From the NCBI RefSeq assembly GCF_010093535.1, contig NW_022985188.1, positions 1-64,000 of the forward strand: a stretch of DNA of 64,000 nt. The letters are read 5' to 3'. This DNA is from Lindgomyces ingoldianus (lineage: Eukaryota; Ascomycota; Dothideomycetes; Pleosporales; Lindgomycetaceae). Shown here piece by piece: positions 35,136 through 48,300 of the stretch; the stretch's first letter is position 1, and each line of letters starts with the position of its first letter. The notes below the pieces were generated by a model that was given only the letters and a program-made list of their open reading frames with translations, was not told the DNA's origin and made no database searches. The position numbers were made by a program, and so were the translations under genes.

Positions 35136-36446
35136 TATAGTATTTAAGATAAAGACATATATAACTTTAATAAGTTAAGCTTTATAATAAGCTAGATATT
35201 AACTAAAGTAGTTATTATAGCTTTAAAAAAATAAAAACAGCTAAATGTAATATAGTAAAGTAATAAAAAGTAAATAATAGTTATTTAAGGCATTAATATA
35301 ATAAAGTAGACTATTTTACTTTTTATTATTTTTAAAGGCTGCTATTACTTCTTTACTTAGTATAAAAAATTTTTTACTTTAAAACTAGGTTATTATAGTT
35401 TCTAAAAATAGATAGATAATAAATAAGCTTAAGCTGTAGTAGTTAAAGCACTTTAATAAGCATATAAAAAAAAGTTATAAGTGCTTATTAGCTTTTTATT
35501 ATTAATAGCTATAAAAGCTATAACTTACTTAATTTTTAGTAGTACTATAAAAAAAATAAAATTATTACTATTTATATGCTTTTACACTTATTATACTTTT
35601 TATAGCTTCTTAATATAAGTTATTTTACTTTTTTAAAAAAGTGTATAAGCGCTAAGCTAAAAATTTTATGTATAACTAAATTACTTATATTATAAAACTT
35701 AGGTTTCTACTATGCTTTATATATGCCTATAATATAGTAATTATTTTTAGTAATATCTAAAAAGGGGTTTAAAGCGCTAGTTTAGTTCTATTTAACTTAG
35801 AATAAGTTAAAATAGCCCTTAATATCTAGTTATATACTTTATTACTACTACTACTTATTAATAATAAGCCCTAGCAGTTGTAAACCTTTAGTAATACTTT
35901 TAAATTTAAGTTATAATTAATACTTATAAAAGTAAAAATTTAAAGGCATATAAATAGCTTACTAATGTTTATAGTAAAGGCTTTTAAAAAAGTTTTAAAA
36001 GGGGCAGCAATTATTACGCATAAGCTAGTGTTAGTGTAAAAGAAGATTATAAAGCTTTAAGTAGTAAATAAAGCTACTACATAACATAAATTACATTAAA
36101 AAAAAGCAAATTTAGGCAAAAAAAACTTTAATAGTTAAAAATAAGGCTTGTCTAACTACTTTAAAGAAGTTTAAAGCGTGTAGTAATAGAAAGAAGCTAA
36201 AGACATAAGTGTGCGCTAAAGAAAGTAAGCTAAGTTAAAAGTAATATAGGCAGTGTAATTAGACTAGGCATAACTTACATATATGTAAAAAAGTAGTAGA
36301 AGTAGACTTTAAATAATATCTTATAGTATATTGCTTTATATAGGGCTAAAGTAGGCTGTTTTGCGCTAGAATAGGGTGGTTTTAGTAGGGGCTTAGCAAA
36401 AGTGGCCGGCTAACCTGTGTGGCCGGCCAACCTGTTAGGTACGTTA

Positions 36447-37140
36447 GTAGCTAATATAAAAGAAATATAATAAAAACTTATAGTATAAAACAGCCTCTAC
36501 CTATAAAAATATTAATTATTACACATGTTAGACCTTATTAGTTTAGGAGGAACTAAGTAAGTAGCCTAAGTGCTATAATTAAAGCAGCTGCTGCTTCTAC
36601 TATTTCTAGTAAAAAGCTACATGCAAGGAGGACAATATACTAACTTATTACTTAGTAGAGGACTATAAGTGCAAGGTAGCTAACTGCTGCGTTAAAGAAC
36701 ACTTACTTTATAAAAAAAAAAATTTTTAATAAAAAATTTTATAACTTATAGAAAAACATTAACTCTTACTTAGTAGATAATAAAAAAGAAATATTTTATA
36801 ACATAAAAGCTGTGAAGCTATGTAAGGCACTAGAGACATGAGGAACTGCATTGTATTGCTAAAGGAGGGCAACTACGGGTTTATATAGTACTAGATGAAC
36901 CCATCATGTGACTTAAGGCCACCAATAGCTCTAGGCTGCAGCAGGTGGCATTGCTAGGCAGCAGTACGCCAAAGGAGTGTTGGTGGCTAGCGCATGGAGA
37001 GCTCCGTAACTGCAAACAAAAGCACTAGTAGTAGTAAGACAAGCTAAAGAATAGAGTCTAATAACTACCTTTATGTTTAAAGGATAAACAGGACTAGCTC
37101 TTATTAACAGCAGATGCACTTTTACAGCAATAGATGTAAC
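36447..37140 (+). other. Gag-to-protease part of the Ty3 element and a less-mutated patch
   Basis: This is the part of the Ty3 element directly after the pogo-like insertion. No intact frame remains. The patch at about 36,830-37,010 is richer in G/C than its surroundings (small minus-strand ORF 36,931-37,119) but shows no recognisable product. Confidence 0.4.
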
Positions 37141-40100
37141 TTAGGTAGAAAAGCAAAGCATTCTATTCTAAATTAAAAAAAAGCCTGTTTAAGGTAACCC
37201 TTACTAACACTTTGTCCTTAGAGTACAGCAGAGGATAGATTAACCTAGAAACATATAAAGAAGACTTAGAAACACTAAACATAAAAGATTAAAAGTCTAT
37301 AAGTATACTACTATTAGAAGACAAGTATAATATAATTTTAGGCTATAACTAGCTTAAAAAACATAACCTAGCTATTAATTAAAAAATAATAACTATTAAA
37401 AACTCTAAAGACTATACATGCATAACATAGTTAGCATGCTATAATAACTTATGCATAATCTATAAATAAGCTAAACAGAGCAGCAGTTACTACCTAAAGA
37501 AATAAAAACTTTAGAAATTCCCTTACTAAGAGCTAAAAGCTAGAGTAGTAAGAGTAATAAAAAAAAACTAAAAAAAGTCTCCTATAAAAAACTTAAAGTA
37601 AATAAAGATGTAAAATAAGTTAGCATTTACAGAATCTAGAAAGGACATGCTATTCTAACTAAATATAAGGATTACAGAGACACGTTTAAGACGCTAGAGG
37701 ACCTAGAAGAACTACCTCTACACTAACTATAGGACTACGCTATAAACTTAGTAAAGGATTCTAACCTAAAGACCTATAAGCTCTGCCTCTTAATAAGGAT
37801 GTAAAAGAAAGCCTTGCAGAAATATATTAACTAAATGTTAGTATAAGGCTATATCTAAGAAAGCTACTGCCTAGTAGCTTTAGCAGTAGTCTTTGTTAAA
37901 AAAAAAAAAGGGAAAAATTAAAGTTTACTAGAACTACTAAACTTTAAATAATAACATAATCTAAAATTAGTTTCCTCTTTTAATTATATAAAACATAATA
38001 AACTAACTAAAAGAAACTAAGTATTTTACAAAGTTTAATATATAAGACAGATTTAATAAAACATAAATAAAAAAAGAAAATAAATAGCTAATACCCTTTT
38101 GCACTCTATAAGGCTTATATAAGCTATGAGTAATGCTGTTTAGGTTAACAAATGCCTCTGTAACATTCTAAAGGATTATTAACACAGCTTTAAACCTATA
38201 CCTGAATGTCTTTATACTAGTGTACCTAGATAACGTCCTTATCTACTTAAGGGACAGCCTAGAAGACTACATATAAAAGATATGAAAAGTTTTAAATAAA
38301 CTATAAAAATATAAACTCTATCTTTAATTATCTAAATATAAATTCTATATTATAGAAACAGAGTACCTAAGATTTATAATTAATAGTAATAAAATTAAGA
38401 TAAACCTAGCTAAAATATAGAAAGTCTTAGAATAGCCTAAACTTATAATAGTTAAAGAAGTTAAGAGATTTCTAGGACTATCTAGATATATTAGACAAAT
38501 AATTAAAAACTACTCTAAGATTACTCTACTACTAACTCACATAACTATAAAAGAATAAGTAATTACAAAATTTATTTAGACCCTATAAATAAATAATGCC
38601 TTTATAGCATTAAAATAGGCTGTAACTATTAAACTAGTACTACAAATGTACAACTTAAGGCTAGATATAAAAGTCTACACAGACGCGTTCTTAAAAGCAA
38701 GTAGTGCAGCCCTTTATTAAAAACAGGACAACAGAAAATAGCATCTAGTAGCATACTACTTAGCAAAGTTTTTAGGACCTAAAGCAGACTATAGCATACT
38801 TAATAAAGAATTAAAAGTAATACTAAACGCAGTACAAGTCTAGGCAACAGAGTTGCATAAAATAAGAAAATGTTTTAACTATAACAGACTATGCTAATTT
38901 AGTTACGTTTCTAACAATAAAGAAGCTCTCTCTAATGCATGTATAATAAGCAATAGAACTTGCCTAGTTTAACTGCATTATTAAGTATGTCCCTAGAGCT
39001 TAAAATTAGTAGGCTAACACTCTTAGCTAAAAACCTAACTATTTTAATAAAGAAAACAAAAGAACTAAAAGGTTTACCTTTTTTAAGAAAATAAAAGAAG
39101 GACTAATATATAACAGGCTTTAGCCTATAGAAGAATTCTACAAGCTTACTATAATAAAGTAAGGATGAAAAAACCTAATCTATAAATATTATAAATCCTT
39201 AATGTTTAAACACCTAGGGATTAGCACTCTATAAAAGAAATTAAAGACAGCTATACTTTAACTAATACCTAAGATAAAGCAACTGTGCATAGAGGTGCTT
39301 AGGAAATGTAACACATGCAATAGAAATAACCTTTAAAGGCATAAACATATAGATATCTCTAACTTATTAAAGACTCTAAGTAGCTATAAATAATAATAAC
39401 TATAAATTTTATAACTAGACTTCCTCTATTAAAAGAACCTAGTATAGAATAAGTGTGTAACATAATAACTATAGCTTTAAACAAAACTACAAAATTTTTA
39501 CACATATAGCTATTAGAAAAGACTATAACAGCTAAGAAGTTTATATATAAACTTAAACAAAATATAATCTTAGTACATAGATGTTCTAAGATTATTGTCT
39601 CTAATAAGAATAAACTATTTACTAGCAAATTCTAGAAAGCTGCTATAAGACATCTTAGCGTAACATATAAACTATTTATAGCATATTATCTGCAAATAGA
39701 CAGTTAGACTAAATAAATAAATGCTAAAGTAGAAAGGTACTTAAGATAGTACATATTACATAGTTAGAACAACTAGGCAGAATAGCTCCTAATAGCGCAA
39801 CTTGCTATTAACACAGTAAAATCTACAATAACAAAAAAGACCTTATATAAAGCAAATTTTAGCTATTACTTTAATTATACACTTTATAGAAATTAACTTA
39901 TAGACCTACTAGAGTTAATTAACTAACTGTTAAATTTATAAAATATACACTAAAAGTTAGTAATTAAAGCTAAATTTAGTTAAAAGATAATAGAATAATA
40001 CGCAAATTAAATATAAAAACGTAGACTAGAAATCTATCTAAGAGACTATATATACTTTAAAACTAAGAACCTTAAAATACCTTAACTCTTAAGGAAGCTA

Positions 40101-41124
40101 GCAAAGAAAAGAATTAGACCTTATAAAGTCCTATAAACCTAAAGTAACAACTATAAGCTAAAGCTTCTCTTACATATAAGGATACACCTATAGTTCTATA
40201 TTTTAAAGTTAGAAAAGGCACTTAAAGAAATCCTCTTATTAACATAGAAATAGAAATAAACAGAAATAGAATATAAAGTAGAACAGATTATTAGCAACTA
40301 AAGAAATAAAAAGAAATTTCTAGTAAAATAAATAAAATAGCTTACTAGTAAAAATACTTAGAAGCTAGCTAAGAACCTGTAGAATGCGCAGCAGCTAGTA
40401 TAAGAGTACCTCTAGACTTGTCTAAAAGGAACTAGCTAGGCAATAAGGCATCTATCTTAAAAGGAACAGCCACATTATTATTAGATAGCAGTAGCCTTTA
40501 AAGACAAGTACTAGCAGAAAGAGGTTAGGGAGGCAATTAACTCTTTATAGTAGCCTTAAGAGCGGCTATCTTGTCTAGGGAAGAAAGGTCCCCCTCTAAA
40601 TACCTTGTATAGTAAGCCTCTAACAGATCTAGTAATTTTTAGATATAATCCTATTTAGAATGCTTTTTTTTATTACCTCTATCTTTTTTTTTAATAAACG
40701 TGCTAGCTTCTTAGCTAGCTCCTTAGTAAGCTTCTAACTACAAACCCTTACTACCTTAGTAGTATAAAGAAGTTTCTCTCTCTTTTTCTTTAAACGCTTT
40801 TACATAGTGTTAGAAATAAAAGCATTACACCTATTATTATTTTTTACACACTCTACGCACCTGTCTAAGAAGAGGGTTAACACATAGAATAACTCTAAGG
40901 ACTAGTAAGTGTTGCAGGGTCTTATCTTTGTCTAGTAAAGAGGTTTAAAACAGAGGGCAACATAGAAATAATAAAATAAATAAGACTAGCAAGCTATTTA
41001 GTATAAAAAAAGTAGATGTTATAAATGCCTTTTAGTAAGTAAGCACACACCTTATAAACAAACTCTTACTAACGCAGTTGTGTAAGCAGAGCGGCAAGGA
41101 CGCTGCTAGGGGGGGGAGGCAGCG

Positions 41125-41935
41125 TGTTACAGTCTATAGTTAGACTAACGTAACTCCACTAGAGGTGCTCTACAATCTAGCTAAGTTAGGGCAGAGCTTG
41201 TCTACAGACTAGTTAGAAGACATAGAGGCAGCGCAGCTGCCTAAGATTACAGAAAAATGCATTATCTAGTAGGGATTAAAGCTAAGAAAATAAAACAAGT
41301 CTAAGTAAGCTAGATAAGCTGCCTTTAGTAAGCTTATCTAAACTTAGGCAACTTATTCTTAGCACCCCTAGACATGTATATAATTTTAACCTTAAACGAC
41401 CTTTAGAAGGCGTGTTTAATGTTTAGTTTATTATTTAAGTACATCTTTACATAGACTAAGTAGCATTCTAGCTTTCTAAAGAGCTGCAATACTATTTGTA
41501 TATCTTACAACATATATACCTCTAATCCTGTCTAACAGGACTGTTTAACCTAGCCTGTATACTGCTACAATAAGGGACAAACCACGATCCAGCTACCCTA
41601 CTATCCTCCATCAGCCCATTAGCCTTTACGTAGGACTGTACACTCTACTGTTGGCCCCTCACTCCTGTCCTTACCCTAGGAATAATCTTAGCCCGAGTGC
41701 TTCCACGAAGCAAGGATTGTAACATATATATACCTCTGCTCCTATTTAACTAAACTATTTAACCTAGCGCCTTATACTGCTGTCAAGGGAAAACCACGTT
41801 AGGCTACTCTTCTAGCCTCTACTCCCTAAGTTTAACTAGTAGGCCTGTACACTCTACCTCTCTTACTCCTTGTCATTGCACCACCCTCTGGCCCGAGTAC
41901 TTGTCGGACACTCTTGTCAAGTAAGGAACGTAACA
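41125..41935 (+). repeat. 3' LTR of the Ty3 element with an internal tandem duplication
   Basis: Starts TGTTACAG just after a G-rich polypurine tract and ends GTAACA, the inverted match expected of LTR termini. Two tandem versions of a block of about 210 bp occur (about 41,513-41,724 and 41,725-41,935), both running from ATATATACCTCT through a CCCGAGT segment to GTAACA. The true LTR could end at 41,724 or at 41,935. The block is much less RIP-altered than pol. Confidence 0.65.
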
Positions 41936-42257
41936 AGAATTAGCTATATTAGCTATAAATGCTATTTAAAAGAAAAATCTTTACGCATATAGCCTAAGTA
42001 TGTTCTTAATAATTACCTACTTTTTATTATTACTTAGCCTTTATAAGTTAGCTATAAAATTTGCTTATAAAAGTTATTTAGCGCCTTAGTTATTTACTAT
42101 TTTTTTTAAGAGACTTTATATAGTTATAGCTGTAGCATGTTTCTTTAAAAGTTTTATGTCTTATTTAAAAGCTTAAAGTGTAAGCTATATCTAACATTCT
42201 TTTAGCACGTCTAAGTAGTGTTGTTAAGAATGCATTAGTGTAAGAAAAGTAGTTTAG

Positions 42258-42316
42258 TAGGGTCTTAGTAAAAGTAAGCAACTTAGGTGTGTAAGCAACT
42301 TGCCTGTGAAGTACGT
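42258..42316 (+). repeat. Orphan pogo-like 3' terminal repeat
   Basis: The sequence from GTAGGGTCTTAG to GTACGT followed by TA matches the layout of the 3' TIR at 36,380-36,444, with two internal direct repeats (AAGCAACTT...). No partner 5' TIR was found 1.9 kb upstream, so this is probably the end of a decayed or truncated relative. Confidence 0.5.
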
Positions 42317-42319
42317 TAT

Positions 42320-42797
42320 GTCGGTTGGCTCACTCCTCTAGATGGCTACGCATCTGGTAGTGGGTCCCTTCTCTGTGTGGCTACGCACGCGGTAGGTGGT
42401 GGGCAGCTGTACGCTAAGCGTACAGCCTGTGACAAGGGTGAGCAGGCAAGAATCTTCTTATAATTGACTACTGCCCTCTCTCTTTGTACAAAGAAAGAGG
42501 GTTGTTAAGTACACATAGCCCCTAACGCACGGGCTAGATAGCCAACTGTTTCAGGCAACTTAATTCGGCCGTAGGCACGTACAAACAATATATATATACG
42601 TAAGGGTGTCGCTGCGTCGCTTACATTGGATCACGTGATAAGGCCACGTGATTCGTAATACCGCCTTTTGTCCTATTAGCCGCTGAGGTTGGCCCTAGCG
42701 TTCGCTTATGTCTCCAATGAGTTTCTCATAACAGGAGCCTACCTGCTGCCGAAACCGTTCCTTCTAGAACCGGCCAGGGAGCCTCCGCGCAGATCTA
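42320..42797. other. Non-RIP patch with palindromes, no gene
   Basis: About 480 bases of balanced composition between two transposon ends. It holds a perfect 21-bp palindrome (42,406-42,426, GCTGTACGCT arms) and a 28-bp near-palindrome centred on TTTGTACAAA (42,474-42,501). TCACGTGA (near 42,635) and CACGTG (near 42,644) also occur. No ORF is supportable. Confidence 0.55.
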
Positions 42798-44460
42798 CAG
42801 TCAACTCTTGATGGCGCGATACAAACAGGGAGCTAGGATTATATTATTATATTAAAATATTGTTATAGCAAAATAGTTACGTAAGCTAACTATCTAAGGT
42901 GCTCTAGACAGCCTGCTTAGATTTCTAAGCCTTTACTTTAGTATACAGCTGCTGTAGAGTCTTTATCTACTAAAAAGTTGTCCTATCTATATGTTCTTAA
43001 TATAAAAGTAGTAGCTTAAGAGCCTGCTCTGCCTTAGCAAGGGTAGGTATCTGTATAGAAGCCTTTTTATCTTCTAATTTCTTTTTAACTATAGCTAGTA
43101 GCTAGCTATACCTTATAATAGCGTCTACTATATTAAAGTTAAATTAATTAGGCTTATTATTCTTATTAATAAGATTAAAGAAGTTCTTAAAACTTATAGT
43201 GTTCTAGATTCTGCTAGCGTGCTGTACCTGTTTATATAGCTTCTTTAGCTTCTACTAAGGCTGCTTCTCTAGATTAGGTAAACAGATTAGTTCTTATATA
43301 AGCTAGATTCTAGCTTAGTAGAAGCAGCAATAGACTACATTACTATAAAGGTTATTATACTAGGCTTAAGAGGCCTAGCATAGAGCATAGTAGAGGTTAA
43401 CTTTAGTAGCTAGATTAGCGCCTTGCTTATAGCTAAAGACTATATAGTGTATCTACTACTTTTTATAGCAGTGCTTAAATTAACTAATTACGCCTTAATT
43501 AAGTAGCTAATAAATACTAGTAAAATTTACTAGTAGCTATTAAATTTAAATATTTAGTAAAAGTAGCATTAAATTAACTTCTAATATATAAGCGCTATAG
43601 TTGTCTATAAGTAGTAGAATAGTCCTAGTTCTAATCTACTAATAAAAGGCCTATAGCTAGTCCTTTATAACTATATAGTTTATCTACGCCTTTAGATTTA
43701 ATAACTATTAGATGTCTAGAGCTTTAAGGTTAACACAACATAGAGCATGTAGCCTAGCTGCCTTTCTAATAGCCTAGAAAGTAAAGCGCTAGCTGCTAGT
43801 AAAGTTATAGCAGCATATAATTAATATCTAGCTTTTATCTTTTTTTCTACTAAGCTAAGGTTTAGTTAAGAGGCCTAATAATAGCACTTACTGCTAATAT
43901 AGACCTGTCTTGTCTATATTAAATATATCCTCCTTTGTGTACTCTCTACACAGCGTTCTAATAGCCCTTATCTTCTGCTTAGCTTAGGCTAGCACAAAAG
44001 CAGCCTTACTGTGATGCTTATAGAGCTTAATATTATAACATTGCTTAAAGTTAGTAAGCTAGCCTACGTTAAACTCTAGTACAGAGAGGCTAACGTAATT
44101 AGGTATCTGCAGATAGATAGCCTTTGCTTTCTTAATAAGGATATTGCTAGAGACTCTGCTGCCAGAGCTTTTAAGGTGCTGCTGCCAGAGCTCTTAAGGT
44201 GCTGCTGCTAGTTAAAGAGGATAGCTTCTAGGATAGGCCACTATGCCTGCTGTTAAATTGCAGAGCACACTGCTGCTTATTAGTAATTGCTATACGTAGC
44301 ATTTTCTTTTCTTAATATAACAATATTTAATTAAAAAGCCTATACTATAGTAAGTATTGCAAATTGTAAATTTCTAGTAGGAAATTAATTTAGGAGCTAA
44401 AACAATATCGCTATGTTAAGTTATTGTTATATCGCGCATCGCGCCATCGAGAGTTGACTG
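42798..44460 (-). mobile_element. Pogo/Tigger-type DNA transposon, 1,663 bp, RIP-degraded
   Basis: Inverted ends CAGTCAACTCTTGATGGCGC (42,798) and its near-perfect mirror ending 44,460 differ by one transition over about 23 bp. Both ends are flanked by TA (42,796-97 and 44,461-62). Minus-strand remains near 43,930-43,880 read DIFNIDKTGL, the region around the first catalytic aspartate of pogo/Tigger-type DDE transposases, followed by a stretch like the usual KDRLT-LL-CN block. Two tandem GCTGCTGCCAGAGC-type repeats lie at about 44,155-44,215. All frames are broken. Confidence 0.8.
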
Positions 44461-44548
44461 TACTTTGTGTGCGTACAGTTCGTTCATACACGCTAAAAAC
44501 TCGCTTGAGCAGCCAAGCGTTAGAAATTAAAAGCAGAAAGTGTTGCGT

Positions 44549-44612
44549 TAGCTTTTAACTTTTTTGTATCTAGCTTAACTTTTTTATGTCTAGCTTAACT
44601 TTTGTATATGTA
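44549..44612 (+). repeat. Short imperfect tandem repeat
   Basis: Three imperfect copies of TAGCTTAACTTTTTTATGTC lie upstream of the decayed plus-strand gene that begins near 44,793. Confidence 0.6.
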
Positions 44613-44792
44613 AGGTTATCTTTTAGCTACAAAGCTAGTATGTAAAAGGTAATAGCCCTGCAACAGAAGCAAGGGACGCAAATAGCAGCGTAGGTACATT
44701 TTAATTATAAATTAGGAGCATATCTAGCGCATTCTAGAATATAATTGCAATAAGCCTTTTTGTATCTAGAAACTTAACAATTTATATCTTTA

Positions 44793-47700
44793 ATGTCTCC
44801 TAATACTGTACCTTCTCTTATGCCTTCTTTTACAGAAGTTATCTAGCAATACTACTGCCTAGTTAAGCAAGCTTAAACCTTAGTTAACAATCTTGCTATT
44901 AATACACAGGACCTTATTATTAAGGACAAGGACAAGGCCCTTGCTAAAGAGCGTAGCTATCCCTTACTAGAGGTTAAGCCTATAGGCCCTAATGTACAGG
45001 TAAGTAAGCTCTAAGATACATTTATTATTTATTTAAAATGTACTTTAAGTGTATTATAGGAGGAAGACAATGTATAGCTAGCACTTACTAAGAGCGTTAA
45101 CCTTATTGTTGCCTGTAAGATAGACAGTAGCTAGATCCTACCTAAATACCCCTATACACATCTAGATAGGTACGCTTATGTACTTAATTACAATAACTCT
45201 ACTTAGTAGTAAGCTATATTAATGTTAAAGGTACTTACAGTAGCTAATTTTTTAAGGATACTTTAAGAATTTATTACTAATATATTGTTATTATATTAGA
45301 GTTACTAATTCTTGTGCTAAGTTGTCTTACTGTTCCGCCTAGTCTACTTACCCTACCTTAGGTGTAATGCCCTCTGTGCTGAATATCAGTGCACAGGATT
45401 CTGTGGCTGCGAATACCTACATCTAGACCTATCTAACATGCAATATGAATGGATTTTAGATTTAATGTGGGCTTGTTACGCAGAGCTCTGTACAATTAAT
45501 AATATATTAGAAACAGATTTAAAGAGGTGTAAATCTATAGTAATTTTCTAGGGGGCATAAACTAGGTTTAACATACATAAAGCCTATAATTTATAGGTAG
45601 AGAGCTGTAAGCTTATAATTAAGCAGCTAAGATTTCTAGTAAGCCTACTTTTAGATATATTTCTATAACGCTTTTGTTACATTTAGCACAGGTTTCTAAT
45701 ATATCTAGGACCTAAATAGCAGATTAACTCCCTACTTAGCCTACAAGAACTATTGCGCAGCTTTAGAAGAGTGTAGCAAGCACTTCTATAAGTAGCTTCT
45801 GCCTAATACCTTTAATAAGCCTCTTTTAGAAAGGTTAGTGCGTAGTGTTAAGGTACCTTAAGAGGCACCTAAATACTATAGTGTTGTTAAGCTAAGCATC
45901 TTAAAGCGCTAAATGTGCAGTAAGTCTATTTAAAGAACAGCTATATATCTATTCTAAATTAACTTTTAATGTATCTAGGTATTAACTATCTACAAGGCTA
46001 AGGAAACATAGTCTAATATAACAGCTGTGCCCTTTGTTTCTACTTTATTGTCTTTAATAACTAGATTAACAAGCTAATTACAATATTTGTTTTATTTAAG
46101 ACACATATTAGTTGCCCTCCTCCTTCTAGTTGTGCTCTAGAGGATGTTGTTAATTATTTAGTTAGAGTAATAGCTAACTACGTTACACCTAACATAATGC
46201 TTAGTAAGTAAAAACATTCTATATATATTTAAAATGTATTTAGAACTAAACCTACTGCTACAGCCTAGTTCTTGTAGAGCCTAATGCTTTATTAATTCTG
46301 TAATAACTACTATGCAGCTACCCTTCTTTAGATTTACTAGTCTTTTGTAAATAAAGATTAAATTAGGCGTCTTCTATACTAAGAACGCCTACTTGCCTAT
46401 CCCTAAGGCAAGACCACCTGTGGTGTACTAGCTAAGTATTATTAGCAGCGTTTCTTGCTAGTAGAAGAGGTAAGTATATTTTATAAATACATTTAAAATG
46501 CATTTCTAATATATCTAGCGCTATATCTAAAGCTACTATAATAATACTAATAGGGTTATAATTATCTGTTGCTATAAGCAGCAGATTAAGCTTTTACTCT
46601 AATAGAAGTCCTTTAAGATTAATATGTTTTTTAAACATATTTATAACACCGCCTTTAATAAGATTATTGCTGTATTATAAAGTAAGAAGTATAAGAAGAG
46701 TAAGTTACAGATTTATATACATTCTAGATATATTGTTAATGTATCTAGATGTTCTATATTTTTATATTATTACTAATAGCGCTAGGCGTGTTACTTATTA
46801 GTGTATAATAGCGCGTATTAATAAGCTTGTCTTTAAGATAACAAATAAACAACTCTACTTCTAATACTTACATAGCAAAGGCTTAATAGCCTTAGTTGCT
46901 AATATAGATAGAAAGCAACTAGCTAGTAAGTAGATATAAAATGCATTCTGTATTATGCTAAAACTAATAAGAATAGATACTAATTATATGCAAGTATTGC
47001 GCATTAGCTTTAGTCTATTAATCTGTACAGCTGTAATTAGAGGTGGCAAGTAAGGCAACTTTTTATCTTCTGCTGCGTCTACTTTAGGCGTAGTATTAAG
47101 AGAGCTGCTAGGCCTAGATAGACTTGCTACTTTATTTATACCTAAATAGTTACTATACTAGAGGCATTAGCTACTAAATATTACTAGATCCTAGATCTAC
47201 TAATTAGTATGTTTTAAGAATTTATTTATTATGCATTTTATAATGTTGCTAATTATATCCTAGAGAATAAATGCAATTTAATCTAGCAGTAGGCCTACTA
47301 TAAAAAACACTTTATAATTGCTGCTAGATTAAATCTAAATCTTTCTAATATTCCTACTTCTAACTTCCTTTAACAACGCCTGCACACTAATAGCGTTAAG
47401 CAGACAGCAAATGCGTTCTATGCTTATAGAACCTAGCAGCATCTTCTGCCTACAGTTTTTAGGTATGTTCTACTTGTTATTACATTCTAATTTAATTTAA
47501 AATACATACTAATTACATTCTAATTAGGGCCTAGTCTATAGATTAACATATTATAGAGAAGTGTACTGCCTAGGACAAAGGTGTATCCCACACCTACTGT
47601 AATTGCTTAATAAATAAGCAGTATAAGGAGCATATGCTTTGTAAAAGTAAGCAAGCTTTTAAAATGTATTTAAAATTAATTCTTAATACATTCTAAAGTG

Positions 47701-48300
47701 TGTTGCAGCGTAAGGGATTATAAAAATAAAAGAAATTAATCTTACAAAGGAAAGTAAAGACTAGGTGCTGTTTACTGCTACCTTAAGCAGTAATATACCT
47801 AGTAGTGCTTGCTGTAGTTAGCTAGCTAAATAAAGCTTTTAGGCACTAATTAAGTCTTATAGAGTGTTTGTCTTGTCTGCTAAGTTGCTGTCTTGCGTTC
47901 TAAAATTAACAAGGTATGTTTAGATACATATTAGATACATATTAGATACATTGCTTACCTACTCTAAATCTACCCTATCTCTATGTGTCCCTTCTCTAGA
48001 GAAGCAGTAGAATACAACTAAATTACATTCTAAATGCATTACTAACCCTATTACTAGCTTAACTAGTTTACCTTTAAAGCTACACCACATCCTATTACAA
48101 GGGTCACTTCTAAGGCTACTAACTGTAGTAGATAAATAGGATATACAGCAGTTTAAGCTTAAAAAACACTAAATAGAGCTCCTAGCTCTTAAGATCTAAT
48201 ACAAGAAGCGTTATCTAGCAATAAGCTTAGCTATAAAGGACTTAGATGTAGATAACAAAAGTAGATATAAGTAGCTAGATAGATTATAAACGCATCTATA
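44793..48300 (+). pseudogene. Decayed intron-rich gene, plus strand, unknown product
   Basis: Begins at an ATG (44,793; MSPNTVPSLMPSFTEVI) and continues as protein-like stretches separated by candidate short introns with GTAAGT/GTATGT donors and TAG ends, for example after position 45,000 and near 46,470, 47,465 and 47,890. A cysteine-rich piece (CNALCAEYQCTGFCGCEY, about 45,362-45,415) could be a zinc-binding segment. TAG/TAA codons replace likely Trp/Gln codons throughout, consistent with RIP. I did not recognise the family. It might be an intron-bearing DNA transposon gene, since RIP acts on repeats, but that is inference. Exon limits are approximate. Confidence 0.45.

Larger units (their letters stand above)
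27879..36444 (+). mobile_element. Pogo/Fot1-like DNA transposon, split by a copia element
   Basis: Terminal inverted repeats of about 62 bp start ACGTACCTAACAGGTTAG at 27,879 and mirror this at 36,444, with two transitions between them. TA flanks both ends (27,877-78 and 36,445-46), the target duplication of Tc1/mariner/pogo elements. Removing the inserted copia element and its 5-bp duplication leaves 1,861 bp, the normal size of a Fot1-like element and within 3 bp of the second copy at 57,920-59,777. Plus-strand remnants after the copia insertion (about 35,440-35,830) follow the pogo/Fot1 DDE transposase pattern, heavily altered by RIP. Each TIR holds two copies of a 17-bp direct repeat. Confidence 0.85.
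27115..41935 (+). mobile_element. Ty3/gypsy chromodomain retrotransposon, RIP-degraded, 5' end missing, split by nested insertions
   Basis: Plus-strand remains in correct order on both sides of a large insertion. A perfect CX2CX4HX4C zinc knuckle of Gag lies at 27,667-27,708. After the inserted block (27,879-36,444) come a protease-like end (about 37,316-37,400), reverse transcriptase from about 37,690 with the catalytic YxDD box mutated to YLDN near 38,223, RNase H (about 38,670-38,850), integrase zinc-finger cysteines (about 39,306-39,335), integrase core (39,450-39,900) and a C-terminal chromodomain (about 40,275-40,410). A G-rich polypurine tract (41,108-41,124) precedes the 3' LTR. In-frame TAG/TAA codons are everywhere. 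No 5' LTR was found, so the element is truncated near 27,115. Confidence 0.85.

Noticed and set aside
39359..39628. 89-codon minus-strand ORF
   Set aside because: Lies antisense to the Ty3 integrase core, whose RIP-mutated motifs read on the plus strand.
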